A stretch of 64,000 nucleotides of DNA from an uncultured Bacteroides sp. GTDB lineage: Bacteria; Bacteroidota; Bacteroidia; Bacteroidales; Bacteroidaceae. The stretch lies in the NCBI GenBank assembly GCA_905201685.1, contig CAJKOW010000003.1, positions 12,022 through 76,021 of the forward strand. Direction: 5' to 3'. The position numbers and the translations under genes are program-made. This document shows, one piece after another, positions 6,908-16,400 of this stretch (its first letter is position 1; each line of letters opens with the position of its first letter). Under the pieces are notes generated by a model. That model made no database searches. It was not told the origin of the DNA and worked only from the letters and a program-made list of their open reading frames with translations.

Positions 6908-7579
6908 ATGAAAAGGTTATTGAACATTATCACAGTACTTATGATCATCGTCTTAGGTACCGGATGCAGAAATGACGAAACGGGTGTAATTTATACCCGA
7001 ACAGACGGGGAATTCCTGACAGCCATACAAATGTTTGAAAACGGGAAAATACTTGTTTCGGGAATACCATTGTGGAAGTTCGATGAAAACGAAGACCTAT
7101 ACATGTGTTACGGACAAACAATGTTAGCAGCCAATTATCAAAAGGGTGACGGATTTGCATACCTCATGAACGGTACTGACACCACGAACGAGCGTATTTA
7201 TTTCGAAAAAGATGGCATCAAAATTCAAAATCAAATCTACAAACCGGATAAAAGAGTTAAAAGGATAGAGCCTAAAGGGAAATATGGCGGCAAATGTTAT
7301 GCAGCCAGCAATGATGAAGGAGGTGCTTTTCTGGTATTTATCAACGACAAGAAGCTGTTATTTCTGAGTTATAACACACACAGAATCACTAAGAAGACCT
7401 TTAGTAATTATACTATATCTGATAAGAAGATTCTCGCTGACGAACTGAACATGGTATTCAAAGACGAAGGAGACGAACGATTGATTATGGACAACGATTG
7501 GACAACAATCATCTTCAAATATAAAGAGAACATGGATGATTACACTCTATGGGACAAAATATTATCAAACGAAAATTAA
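6908..7579 (+). CDS. Lipoprotein of unknown function
   Basis: The 223-aa protein has an SPII signal peptide (MKRLLNIITVLMIIVLGTGC, Cys at 20), so it is a membrane-anchored lipoprotein. The residues after Cys (RNDETG) do not form a strongly acidic surface-export signal. The rest is mainly predicted beta strand and polar, with no recognised domain. The next gene starts 8 nt after its stop, which suggests a shared transcript with a small inner-membrane protein. A weak alternative is a lipocalin-like fold, without motif support. Confidence 0.7.
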   Translation: MKRLLNIITVLMIIVLGTGCRNDETGVIYTRTDGEFLTAIQMFENGKILVSGIPLWKFDENEDLYMCYGQTMLAANYQKGDGFAYLMNGTDTTNERIYFEKDGIKIQNQIYKPDKRVKRIEPKGKYGGKCYAASNDEGGAFLVFINDKKLLFLSYNTHRITKKTFSNYTISDKKILADELNMVFKDEGDERLIMDNDWTTIIFKYKENMDDYTLWDKILSNEN

Positions 7580-7587
7580 AAAGCCTT

Positions 7588-7980
7588 ATGTACATTCAAA
7601 CCCAAAAAACTCAACAGAAAAAGAACCTTATCAACGAGCTCTGTATTCTGATGAACCGAAAGAAAATATACACACGCACACTGATAGATCCTCTTTCGGT
7701 GATGATAGGGATAGTCATCGTCCCGACCATCTACAAACTTTTGGAACTGTTTTATCAGACGGACGGTAGAAGTGCTATTCGAGAAATGCGAATAAACCTT
7801 GGTGGCGACTCATCAATACTGATTTTTGTCATCTTATGCTCACTCATCGGCTTATGCTATCTGAACTTTCTAAATAGGAAAGATGAAAAACAAAAAGAAG
7901 AGCACCTGATACAGGAAGCACAAAAACAATTGGATAACCCGGATATCAAAGCCGTACTTTCCTTATTGAGGAAAGAATAA
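7588..7980 (+). CDS. Small inner-membrane protein, two predicted transmembrane helices
   Basis: The longest frame opens at 7549 inside the lipoprotein gene. The ATG at 7588, 8 nt after that stop, is the better start and gives 130 residues. Helices are predicted at about residues 36-54 (VMIGIVIVPTIYKLLELFY region) and 77-96 (SSILIFVILCSLIGLCYL). A charged C-terminal tail (NRKDEKQKEEHLIQEAQKQLDNPDIKAVLSLLRKE) probably forms a helix in the cytoplasm. The family is not recognised. It is the last gene of the set opposite the WYL regulator. Confidence 0.65.
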   Translation: MYIQTQKTQQKKNLINELCILMNRKKIYTRTLIDPLSVMIGIVIVPTIYKLLELFYQTDGRSAIREMRINLGGDSSILIFVILCSLIGLCYLNFLNRKDEKQKEEHLIQEAQKQLDNPDIKAVLSLLRKE

Positions 7981-8002
7981 AACAGAAAAATACAATTATA
8001 AC

Positions 8003-8088
8003 AAAATGTCATTCTGAATAAAGCCGAAGAAATTAAAGAAACAAGTAGCATTCTTAAGATTCTTCGCTTTGCTCAGAATGACAAAATG
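8003..8088. repeat. Small palindromic repeat, TGTCATTCTGA...TCAGAATGACA type
   Basis: Imperfect terminal inverted repeats of about 25 bp (8007-8031 and 8059-8083) enclose about 27 bp, and AAAATG flanks the element on both sides. TCATTCTGAGC...GAAGAATC elements of this kind occur dispersed in Bacteroidetes genomes and look like non-autonomous MITE or REP-like repeats. It lies between the membrane-protein gene and miaA. Confidence 0.65.
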
Positions 8089-8229
8089 TTAGTCCGTAAA
8101 AGAGTTTTCGGACAGTTTCCGCTTTGCAAAGATGAGTTTTTCTGTTTCAGACAACATTCTTTAGTATAGAAAATATTTCGCATAACACCTTTTTAACAAA
8201 CAACCACACCGTTTTCACGCCCTTTTGCT

Positions 8230-8237
8230 TATCTTTG
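8230..8237 (+). promoter_or_regulatory. -7 box TATCTTTG for miaA
   Basis: TATCTTTG lies 22 bp upstream of the miaA ATG. No TTTG is present about 20 bp further upstream. Confidence 0.55.
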
Positions 8238-8259
8238 AGCCCAAACTATAGTATCCGAT

Positions 8260-9177
8260 ATGCCCGATTATGATTTAATAGCCATTTTAGGCCCTACCGC
8301 ATCAGGAAAAACCCAGTTTGCCACAGCCTTGGCCAACAAACTGGATACAGAAATCATCAGTGCCGATTCCCGCCAGATTTACAGAGGAATGGACATTGGC
8401 ACGGGAAAAGACTTGGCAGATTATACCATGGACGGAAAGCAGATCCCTTATCATCTGATTGACATCGTCGAACCCGGATATAAATACAACGTCTTTGAAT
8501 ATCAGCGCGATTTCCTGACAGCCTACAACGGCATCAGGCAGAAAGGCAAAATCCCCATCATGTGTGGCGGAACGGGCATGTATCTGGAATCGGTACTGAA
8601 AGGCTACCGGTTGCTTCCGGTACCCGAAAATCCCCAATTGCGCGCACAACTGGCCGACAAGTCCCTGGACGAACTGACCGAGATATTGAAGCGATACAAA
8701 ACCCTGCACAATACGACCGACGTGGATACTGCCAAACGGGCGATACGTGCCATCGAAATAGAAGAGTATTATGCACACACACCGGTTGAAGAACGTTCCT
8801 TTCCCCAACTGAACAGCCTGATTATAGGAATAGACATCGACCGGGAGCTGCGTCGCGAAAAAATAACCCGAAGATTGCATCAACGGCTGGAAGAAGGCAT
8901 GGTCAACGAAGTACGCAGCCTGCTGGACAAAGGAATCAGTCCCGAAGATCTCATCTACTATGGATTGGAGTACAAATATCTGACGCTATACGTCATAGGC
9001 AAACTGACATACGAACAGATGTTCCACGACCTGGAAATAGCCATCCACCAGTTTGCCAAACGGCAAATGACGTGGTTCAGAGGCATGGAACGACGAGGAT
9101 TCACCATCCACTGGATAGACGCCCAATGGCCCATGGAAGAAAAAACAGCATTTGCAATCCGTTTAATTGAACAATAA
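8260..9177 (+). CDS. miaA: tRNA dimethylallyltransferase
   Basis: The 305-aa protein carries the P-loop GPTASGKT (residues 11-18), the DSRQIYRGMDIGTGK substrate/tRNA loop, the GGTGMYLESVLKG motif and a C-terminal QFAKRQMTWFRGMER segment, all typical of MiaA (IPP transferase). It transfers a dimethylallyl group from DMAPP to N6 of A37 in tRNAs that read codons starting with U. Length fits the family. It opens a run of same-strand genes; the lipid kinase begins 11 nt after its stop, so the two are probably cotranscribed. Confidence 0.95.
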   Translation: MPDYDLIAILGPTASGKTQFATALANKLDTEIISADSRQIYRGMDIGTGKDLADYTMDGKQIPYHLIDIVEPGYKYNVFEYQRDFLTAYNGIRQKGKIPIMCGGTGMYLESVLKGYRLLPVPENPQLRAQLADKSLDELTEILKRYKTLHNTTDVDTAKRAIRAIEIEEYYAHTPVEERSFPQLNSLIIGIDIDRELRREKITRRLHQRLEEGMVNEVRSLLDKGISPEDLIYYGLEYKYLTLYVIGKLTYEQMFHDLEIAIHQFAKRQMTWFRGMERRGFTIHWIDAQWPMEEKTAFAIRLIEQ

Positions 9178-9188
9178 ATTAAAAGCTC

Positions 9189-10115
9189 ATGAGTGTAGAA
9201 CCCAACAAGTGGGGAATCATATACAACCCCAAAGCCGGAACACGGAAAGCACAGAAACGATGGAAAGAAATCAAAGAGTACATGGACAGTAAAGGGGTAG
9301 CCTACGACTATGTACAATCTGAAGGCTTCGGATCGGTAGAAAGACTTGCCGGGATACTTGCCAACAACGGCTATCGCACCATTGTCATCGTAGGAGGTGA
9401 CGGCGCACTGAACGACGCCATCAACGGCATCATGCACTCGGATGCAGACGACAAAGAGAACATCTCCATCGGAATCATACCCAACGGAATAGGGAATGAT
9501 TTTGCCAAATACTGGGACATCGGTTCGGAATACAAGGAAGCCGTTGATTATATTATCGAAGGCAGACGACGGAAAATCGATGTCGGCACCTGCTACTATT
9601 ACGACGGTGAGAAACACCAGACGCGCTACTTCCTGAATGCCATCAACATCGGATTGGGAGCCCGCATCGTAAAAATCACCGACCAGTGCAAACGCTTTTG
9701 GGGAGTGAAGGCATTGTCATACTTCATGGCCCTGATATCCATCATCTTCCAACGGAAACTCTACCGCATGCACCTCAAGATAAACGGTGAACACATCCGC
9801 GGACGCATCATGACGGTATGCATAGGCAGTGCCTGGGGATACGGACAGGCTCCCAGTGCGGTGCCCTATAACGGATGGTTGGACGTGTCGGTCATCTATC
9901 GGCCGGAATTGCTGCAACTATGGTCCGGATTGTGGATGCTTATCCAGGGACGAATACTCAACCACAAGGTGGTAAAACCCTACCGCACACAGAAAGTAAA
10001 AGTACTGCGGGCACAAAATGCTTCTGTCGATCTGGACGGACGCATACTGGACCGTCATTTTCCGTTAGACATCGGAGTATTGCACGAAGCAATCACCCTG
10101 ATTATCCCCAACTGA
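9189..10115 (+). CDS. Diacylglycerol kinase-like lipid kinase (DAGK_cat / YegS family)
   Basis: The 308-aa protein begins with WGIIYNPKAGTRKAQKRW, the N-terminal lipid-kinase motif, and has the GGDGALNDAING nucleotide-binding loop at 69-80 and GIIPNGIGNDFAKY at about 94-107. These define the DAGK catalytic family of soluble lipid kinases that phosphorylate diacylglycerol, sphingosine-type bases or related lipids. Bacteroides make sphingolipids, so a sphingoid-base substrate is possible, but the sequence cannot decide this. It lies between miaA and kdsA; kdsA makes KDO-8-P for the lipid A core. Confidence 0.9.
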   Translation: MSVEPNKWGIIYNPKAGTRKAQKRWKEIKEYMDSKGVAYDYVQSEGFGSVERLAGILANNGYRTIVIVGGDGALNDAINGIMHSDADDKENISIGIIPNGIGNDFAKYWDIGSEYKEAVDYIIEGRRRKIDVGTCYYYDGEKHQTRYFLNAINIGLGARIVKITDQCKRFWGVKALSYFMALISIIFQRKLYRMHLKINGEHIRGRIMTVCIGSAWGYGQAPSAVPYNGWLDVSVIYRPELLQLWSGLWMLIQGRILNHKVVKPYRTQKVKVLRAQNASVDLDGRILDRHFPLDIGVLHEAITLIIPN

Positions 10116-10206
10116 TAGAGCCGATACCCATGCTGGCCAAACGGTCAGGACAGGGGTCGGAACAAAATCAGACATAGATTCTCAAACAGATAAAAATGAA
10201 AGCATT

Positions 10207-11013
10207 ATGATAGAATTAAAAAACAACCCGGCCGGCAACTTTTTCCTGATTGCCGGACCTTGTGTCATCGAAGGAGAAGAAATGGCACTGCGCATTGCCG
10301 AACGCATCGTAAAAATCACCGAAAAGCTGAAAATACCCTATGTATTCAAAGGCTCGTACCGCAAAGCCAACCGCTCGCGACTGGATTCGTTCACAGGCAT
10401 CGGCGACGATAAGGCACTGCACATTCTGAAAAAGGTGCACGACACCTTCGGAGTGCCCACCATTACCGACATTCATGCTGCCGACGAAGCCGAAATGGCA
10501 GCCGAATACGTTGACATGCTGCAAATACCGGCCTTCTTATGCCGACAGACCGACCTGTTAGTAGCAGCAGCCAAGACAGGGAAAACAATCAATATCAAGA
10601 AAGGACAGTTTCTGTCTCCCCTTGCCATGCGTTTCGCAGCCGAAAAGGTAGTAGAAGCCGGTAACAAACACGTCATGCTGACCGAACGCGGAACAACTTT
10701 CGGCTATCAGGACTTGGTTATAGACTATCGCGGCATTCCCGAAATGCAGTCATTCGGCTATCCGGTGATACTCGATGCCACCCATTCGCTGCAACAACCC
10801 AATCAAGCTAGCGGAGTTACCGGAGGAATGCCACAGCTCATTGAAACTGTAGCCAAAGCAGGCATTGCAGTAGGAGTGGACGGACTGTTTATCGAAACCC
10901 ACGAAAATCCGGCTGTGGCCAAAAGCGACGGTGCCAACATGCTCAAACTGGATTTACTGGAAGGCCTGCTTACCAAATTGGTTAGAATAAGGGAAGCTAT
11001 CAAGGAACCGTAA
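10207..11013 (+). CDS. kdsA: 3-deoxy-8-phosphooctulonate synthase (KDO-8-P synthase)
   Basis: The 268-aa protein condenses arabinose 5-phosphate with phosphoenolpyruvate to KDO-8-phosphate for lipopolysaccharide inner core. Visible family motifs include AGPCVIEGEEMAL, FKGSYRKANRSR (PEP/A5P binding), GVPTITDIH, QIPAFLCRQTDLL, NIKKGQF and DATHSLQQPN near the C-terminal half. Length is slightly below the 280 aa of the Escherichia coli enzyme. The residue pattern RGTTFGYQDLVIDYRGI, with no metal-binding Cys at the usual N-terminal position (AGPCV retained), does not settle metal dependence. It is 91 bp downstream of the lipid kinase. Confidence 0.95.
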   Translation: MIELKNNPAGNFFLIAGPCVIEGEEMALRIAERIVKITEKLKIPYVFKGSYRKANRSRLDSFTGIGDDKALHILKKVHDTFGVPTITDIHAADEAEMAAEYVDMLQIPAFLCRQTDLLVAAAKTGKTINIKKGQFLSPLAMRFAAEKVVEAGNKHVMLTERGTTFGYQDLVIDYRGIPEMQSFGYPVILDATHSLQQPNQASGVTGGMPQLIETVAKAGIAVGVDGLFIETHENPAVAKSDGANMLKLDLLEGLLTKLVRIREAIKEP

Positions 11014-11114
11014 GCCCGACGGCCAACCGAAACAAGAAAATATTTTTGGAGGCGCATGTGATTTATTCCTCCATTCACCGACAGATAGACCAGAACAACT
11101 TAATAAATTGAGAA

Positions 11115-13958
11115 ATGAAACATTTATTTCGTAAATTAGGAATTGCCGTCATCATGCTATGCGGCAGTTTCCAACTGGCATCGGCTCAGATGCAGATGCC
11201 TCCCATCCCGGTAGATAAAGATGTACGCATCGGACATCTTGATAACGGACTGACCTATTACATCCGCCACAATGCCTTGCCGGAGCATCGTGTTGAATTC
11301 CACATCGCACAAAAGGTCGGCTCCATCCTTGAAGAGCCTCAACAACGCGGATTGGCTCACTTCCTGGAGCACATGGCCTTCAACGGCACCAAGAACTTTC
11401 CCGGCGACGAAAACGGATTAGGCATCGTACAGTGGTGTGAGACCAAAGGTATCAAGTTCGGTGTCAATCTGAATGCCTATACTTCTGTTGACCAGACGGT
11501 TTATCGCATCAGCAACGTACCGACCGACGACCAGAGCGTCATAGACTCCTGCCTGCTCATCCTGCACGACTGGAGCAACGCCGTCTTGCTGTCGGACAAG
11601 GAAATAGACAAGGAACGCGGTGTCATCCACGAAGAATGGCGCAGCCGGAACAGCGGCATCATGCGTCTGTACACCGAAGCACAATCCGTCATGTACCCCG
11701 GTGACAAATACGCCGACTGTATGCCTATCGGAAGCATCGACGTTATTGATAACTTCCCCTACCAGGACATACGCGACTACTATGCCAAGTGGTATCGTCC
11801 CGACCTGCAAGGCATCATCATCGTCGGCGACATTGACGTTGACCAGATGGAAGCTAAAATCAAATCAATTTTCGCCGATATTAAAAAACCGGTCAACCCC
11901 GCCAAACGTATCTACTATCCGGTAGCCGACAACAAGGAACCGCTGGTTTACATCGGAAAGGACAAGGAAATAGACGATCCGACCATTGAGATCTACTTCA
12001 AACAAGATCCGACACCCGACTCCATTAAAGGAAACATGGCTTACATGCTGCAACAATACATGCTCAGCATGACTACCAGCATGCTCAACTCACGTCTGAA
12101 CGAATTGCGCCAATCGGCCAATCCTCCGTTCGTTTATGCAGGAAGTTATTATAGCAACTATTTCCTGGCACAGACCAAAGACGCCTTTACACTGAGCATC
12201 AGCTGTAAAGCTGAAGGCATCAACGAAGCTCTGACTGCCGGTCTGACCGAACTGGAACGTGTACGCCGCTACGGATTCACCGAGAGCGAATACGAACGGG
12301 CCCGTGCCAATTATCTGCAACGCCTGGAATCGGCCTACAACGAACGTGAGAAGACTAAAAACGACTCCTACGTCAACGAATATATCAACAACTTCCTGAT
12401 GGCCGAACCAATCCCCGGCATCGAATTCGAATACACCACCATGAACCAGATTGCTCCGAACATTCCTGTAATGGCCATCAACCAGGCCATCCAGCAAGGC
12501 GGACTGCTGCCCGACAGCAATCAGGTAGTATTCATTGCCGCTCCGGACAAGGAAGGTGTCGTTTGCCCGACCAAAGAAGAAGTCATCGCACAACTGAAGG
12601 GCATGAAAGACCTGAAAGTAGAAACCTACGTTGACAAGGTTTCCAATGAACCGCTGATGAAAGAAGCACCGAAGGGTGGCAAAATTGTTTCCGAAAAGGC
12701 AAACGACATTTATGGAACAACCGAACTGACCCTGTCGAACGGAGTGAAAGTCTATATCAAGAAGACAGACTTCAAGGCTGATGAAATTCAGATGAAAGGT
12801 GTCAGCTTGGGTGGTAGCAGCCTCTTCCCCGACAGCGACAAACTGGAAATAAGCTGTCTGAACAGTGTCATTCAGGCCGGTGGACTTGGCAACTTCAGCA
12901 AAGTTGACCTAACCAAGATGCTGGCAGGCAAGAAGGTTTCTGTCAATGCCTCGGTCGGCAACAATACGGAAAGCGTCAACGGAAGCTGCTCGCCCAAAGA
13001 TTTTGAAACAATGATGCAGCTTACTTACCTGAGCTTCACGGCTCCCCGCAAGGACATGGATGCCTTCGCATCGTTGAAGACCCGCCTCAAAGCACAATTG
13101 GAAAGTGCTGAATCGAATCCGTTGAGCAGCATCAGCGATACCATCCAGAAGATGATGTACGGTTACCATCCGCGCTACTTCAACATGAAGCCCGAAATGG
13201 TTGACCAGATCAACTACGACCGCATCATCGAAATGTACAAGGAACGTTTTGCCGATGCCGGCGACTTCCGCTTCTACTTTGTAGGAAACGTCGATATCGA
13301 GAAGGTAAAACCGCTGATCGAACAATATCTGGGCGCACTGCCTTCGACAGGACGCAAAGAGACATTCCGTGACAACCACATGAATATTGCCAAGGGTATT
13401 CTTGAGAACACCTACGCCAAAGAGCAACAGACACCGATGGCTACCGTATTCATGCTTTATTCCGGCAAGTGCAAGTATGATCTGAAAGACAACATTCTGA
13501 TGAGCTTCCTGACTCAGGCACTCGATATGGTCTATACTGAAGAAGTCCGCGAGAAAGAAGGCGGTACGTACGGAGTAAGCAGCTACGGACAACTGTCGAA
13601 ACATCCGGAAGAAAAATTCATGCTGCAGATTGTTTATCAGACAGACCCGGCCAAGAAAGATCACCTGAACGGCATCATCGATGCACAGATGAAGAAAATG
13701 GCAACCGAAGGCCCGACTGAAGAGCATCTGCAGAAGATTAAGGAATACATGCTGAAGAAGTACAAAGACAACCAGAAAGAGAACAGCTACTGGCTGAACA
13801 ATCTGGACGAATACTTCTACACCGGTGTAGATTATACCAAAGGCTACGAAGAAGCTGTAAACAACGTCACCGTCCAGGATGTACAGAAGTTTACTGCCGA
13901 CCTGATCAACCAAGGCAACAAGATTACGGTTGTCATGACAGTGCCCGATCAGAAATAA
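11115..13958 (+). CDS. M16 family zinc metallopeptidase (PqqL-like), exported
   Basis: The 947-aa protein has a signal peptide (MKHLFRKLGIAVIMLCGSFQLASAQ), then the inverted zinc motif HFLEH at 82-86 with the downstream glutamate ligand region RGVIHEEW near 169-175. Four M16 domains are expected from the length; the C-terminal half (after about 530, TTELTLSNGVKVYIKKTDF) is the second, inactive pair. Such long periplasmic M16 proteases degrade peptides in a closed chamber; related PqqL proteins act on imported protein fragments. It is alone between kdsA and a strong terminator at 13991-14044. Confidence 0.92.
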   Translation: MKHLFRKLGIAVIMLCGSFQLASAQMQMPPIPVDKDVRIGHLDNGLTYYIRHNALPEHRVEFHIAQKVGSILEEPQQRGLAHFLEHMAFNGTKNFPGDENGLGIVQWCETKGIKFGVNLNAYTSVDQTVYRISNVPTDDQSVIDSCLLILHDWSNAVLLSDKEIDKERGVIHEEWRSRNSGIMRLYTEAQSVMYPGDKYADCMPIGSIDVIDNFPYQDIRDYYAKWYRPDLQGIIIVGDIDVDQMEAKIKSIFADIKKPVNPAKRIYYPVADNKEPLVYIGKDKEIDDPTIEIYFKQDPTPDSIKGNMAYMLQQYMLSMTTSMLNSRLNELRQSANPPFVYAGSYYSNYFLAQTKDAFTLSISCKAEGINEALTAGLTELERVRRYGFTESEYERARANYLQRLESAYNEREKTKNDSYVNEYINNFLMAEPIPGIEFEYTTMNQIAPNIPVMAINQAIQQGGLLPDSNQVVFIAAPDKEGVVCPTKEEVIAQLKGMKDLKVETYVDKVSNEPLMKEAPKGGKIVSEKANDIYGTTELTLSNGVKVYIKKTDFKADEIQMKGVSLGGSSLFPDSDKLEISCLNSVIQAGGLGNFSKVDLTKMLAGKKVSVNASVGNNTESVNGSCSPKDFETMMQLTYLSFTAPRKDMDAFASLKTRLKAQLESAESNPLSSISDTIQKMMYGYHPRYFNMKPEMVDQINYDRIIEMYKERFADAGDFRFYFVGNVDIEKVKPLIEQYLGALPSTGRKETFRDNHMNIAKGILENTYAKEQQTPMATVFMLYSGKCKYDLKDNILMSFLTQALDMVYTEEVREKEGGTYGVSSYGQLSKHPEEKFMLQIVYQTDPAKKDHLNGIIDAQMKKMATEGPTEEHLQKIKEYMLKKYKDNQKENSYWLNNLDEYFYTGVDYTKGYEEAVNNVTVQDVQKFTADLINQGNKITVVMTVPDQK

Positions 13959-13990
13959 CCTTTAACGAATCATCAAGCACAAGACATAAA

Positions 13991-14044
13991 GAGGGTGTGC
14001 CGAAACAGCAGTCAGTGCCCGTTTCCGGCACGCTCTCTTTTTTT
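13991..14044 (+). terminator. Intrinsic terminator after the M16 peptidase gene
   Basis: Arms 13991-14006 and 14021-14037 (GAGGGTGTGCCGAAAC pairing with GTTTCCGGCACGCTCTC, one bulge) are followed by a run of seven or more T. Confidence 0.85.
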
Positions 14045-14075
14045 CAATGTTGCACATAACTGTCTATTAAAAACC

Positions 14076-15566
14076 ATGAATCTTTTTTTAGAACTCCGCC
14101 ACCACAGCAAACTGGCCAACAGGCGTAACCCCATGTACGAAAAAAGCCGTTTTGCCAAGTTCTGGATATACCTGATGGTTGTATTCTGGGCCGGTTACCT
14201 GATTTTCTTCGGCATAATGTTCTCTTTCGCTTTCAGCGAAGGCTCGAGGGAAGCCTACCACATCATGAACAGCGGATTGCTTTTTATCCTCGCACTCGAC
14301 TTCATCATCCGATTGCCCTTCCAAAAGACTCCTTCGCAGGAAGTCAAACCCTACATGCTGCTTCCTATCCGGCGAAGCAGGCTCATCGACAGCCTGCTGA
14401 TGCGTTCCGGTTTGGATTCCTATAACCTGTTCTGGTTCTTTTTCTTTGTCCCGTTTGCCATTCTGACCATCACACGTTTCTACGGAGTGACAGGCGTCGT
14501 GACCTACCTGATAGGCATCTGGCTGCTGATGCTGCTCAACAACTACTGGTTCCTGCTATGCCGCATGCTGATGGGGGAACGTTTCTGGTGGTTTCTGCTT
14601 CCGGTCATTGTTTATGCCGCATTGGGAGCCGCCATGTTCATTCCCGACGAAAGTCCGCTGTTCGACTTTTGCACCAACGTGGGCGAAGGCTTCATTCAGG
14701 GCAACCTGATTACGTTTGCCGGTACACTGGTCGCCATAGCCCTGTTCTATCTGCTGGACCGCTACGTGATAGGAAAACTGATCTATAACGAAATCAATAA
14801 GGTGGAAGACACCACCGTACAGGTAAAACACGTGTCGGAATACCGTTTTCTGGAACGCTACGGCCAGGTAGGCGAATACATGAAACTGGAACTGAAGATG
14901 CTGCTGCGCAACAAAATCTGCAAACGCGGACTGTACTCGGCCGGAGCCGTGGTTCTGGTGTTTAGTGGCCTCATCGCCTTTACCGATGCTTATCAGGGAG
15001 GAATGAAAGACTTCCTGGTCATGTACAATTTCACCCTGTTCGGCATTCTGTTCCTGAGCACCATCATGGGATACGAAGGCAACTACATAGACGGACTGAT
15101 GAGCCGCAAAGAGAGCATCTATTCGCTCTTACAGGCCAAATACGCCATCTACAGCATCGGGCAAGTCATCCCGCTGATTATGATTATCCCTGCCATCGTC
15201 ATGGGCAAGGTGACTCTGCTCACTGCCATCTCATGGTTCTTCTTCATTCCCGGATTTGTCTATTTCTGCATGTTCCAGATGGCTGTGTACAACAACCATA
15301 CGGTAAACCTGAACAACAAGATGACCCAACGAAACGTAGGTACAGGCATGCAGAACCTGATTTCGCTGGCAGCCTTTGGCGTGCCTCTGCTGCTGTTGGC
15401 CTTGCTGCACTACCTGACCGACGAAACGACTACCGCCTGGATTTTCATTGTCATCGGTCTGGCTTTCATACTGACCTCCCGATACTGGCTGCGCAATGTT
15501 TACAACCGCTTTATGAAACGGCGGTACAAAAACATGGAAGGATTCCGTGACAGCCGGCAGAAGTAA
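14076..15566 (+). CDS. DUF5687 family ABC transporter permease-like membrane protein
   Basis: The frame opens at 13995 inside the terminator; the ATG at 14076 (MNLFLELRHHSKLANRRNPMYEK) is the likely start, giving 496 residues. It has about 12 hydrophobic segments in two halves and the DUF5687 pattern (RRNPMYEKSRFAKFWIY; YMLLPIRRSRLIDSLLMRSGL; YKSKYAIYSIGQ-like region LQAKYAIYSIGQVIPLI). Members are membrane subunits of Bacteroidetes ABC exporters of unknown cargo. The ATP-binding subunit follows 54 nt downstream, and an NlpC/P60 lipoprotein overlaps that, so the three form an operon. Confidence 0.85.
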   Translation: MNLFLELRHHSKLANRRNPMYEKSRFAKFWIYLMVVFWAGYLIFFGIMFSFAFSEGSREAYHIMNSGLLFILALDFIIRLPFQKTPSQEVKPYMLLPIRRSRLIDSLLMRSGLDSYNLFWFFFFVPFAILTITRFYGVTGVVTYLIGIWLLMLLNNYWFLLCRMLMGERFWWFLLPVIVYAALGAAMFIPDESPLFDFCTNVGEGFIQGNLITFAGTLVAIALFYLLDRYVIGKLIYNEINKVEDTTVQVKHVSEYRFLERYGQVGEYMKLELKMLLRNKICKRGLYSAGAVVLVFSGLIAFTDAYQGGMKDFLVMYNFTLFGILFLSTIMGYEGNYIDGLMSRKESIYSLLQAKYAIYSIGQVIPLIMIIPAIVMGKVTLLTAISWFFFIPGFVYFCMFQMAVYNNHTVNLNNKMTQRNVGTGMQNLISLAAFGVPLLLLALLHYLTDETTTAWIFIVIGLAFILTSRYWLRNVYNRFMKRRYKNMEGFRDSRQK

Positions 15567-15620
15567 CCGGTGAAACCTGCCGAAAAACAATCATCAACCA
15601 TCTATGCTCAAACAAAGACT

Positions 15621-16400
15621 ATGATACAGATTACTAACTTACAGAAAAAATTCGGCGAAAAGATCGCCGTCGATATAGAAAACTACACCATAGAAAAAGG
15701 TGAAATGCTGGGACTTGTAGGCAACAACGGAGCCGGTAAGACCACTCTGTTCCGCCTGACCCTGGACTTGCTGCAGGCCGACCGTGGAGAAGTCTGCATC
15801 AACGGCATCAACGTGACGCAAAACGAAGACTGGAAAAACATCACCGGAGCCTACATCGACGACGGCTTCCTCATCGACTATCTGACACCCGAAGAATACT
15901 TCTACTTCATAGGCAAGATGTATGGTCTGAAGAAGGAAGACGTGGACGAACGGCTGAAACCTTTCGAACGCTTCATGAACAACGAGGTGTTGGGACAGAA
16001 GAAATTTATCCGCAACTTCTCGATGGGAAACAAGCAGAAGATAGGTATCATCTCGGCCATGCTGCACTACCCGCAGCTGCTGATTCTTGACGAGCCGTTC
16101 AACTTCCTCGACCCCAGTTCGCAGGCCGTCATCAAGCACCTGTTGAAGAAGTATAGCGAGGACCACCAGGCCACCGTGCTCATCTCAAGCCATAACCTCA
16201 ACCATACGGTGGACATCTGCCCGCGCATAGCCCTGCTGGAACACGGAGTCATCATCCGCGACATCCGCAACGAAAACAACTCGGCCGAAAAGGAACTGGA
16301 AGATTACTTCAATGTCCGCGTTGAAGAAGAGATAGAAGAAGAAACGGAAGAAGCTGTCAAGGAGGAAGAAAACAAACCCGTTCAAACCGAACTGCAATGA
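15621..16400 (+). CDS. ABC transporter ATP-binding protein (partner of the DUF5687 protein)
   Basis: The ATG at 15621 (MIQITNLQKKFGEKIAV) is chosen over an upstream in-frame ATG at 15570 because the domain begins there; this gives 259 residues. Walker A GNNGAGKTT, signature NFSMGNKQKIGI and Walker B LLILDEPFNFLD are intact, followed by the H-loop ISSHNLNHT. The last 30 residues form an acidic tail (EEEIEEETEEAVKEEENK). It energises the permease encoded just upstream. Its stop overlaps the next start (ATGA at 16397-16400). Confidence 0.93.
   Translation: MIQITNLQKKFGEKIAVDIENYTIEKGEMLGLVGNNGAGKTTLFRLTLDLLQADRGEVCINGINVTQNEDWKNITGAYIDDGFLIDYLTPEEYFYFIGKMYGLKKEDVDERLKPFERFMNNEVLGQKKFIRNFSMGNKQKIGIISAMLHYPQLLILDEPFNFLDPSSQAVIKHLLKKYSEDHQATVLISSHNLNHTVDICPRIALLEHGVIIRDIRNENNSAEKELEDYFNVRVEEEIEEETEEAVKEEENKPVQTELQ

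Noticed and set aside
12909..13913. 334-aa minus-strand ORF
   Set aside because: It is antisense inside the well-supported M16 peptidase gene; a long shadow frame caused by codon bias.
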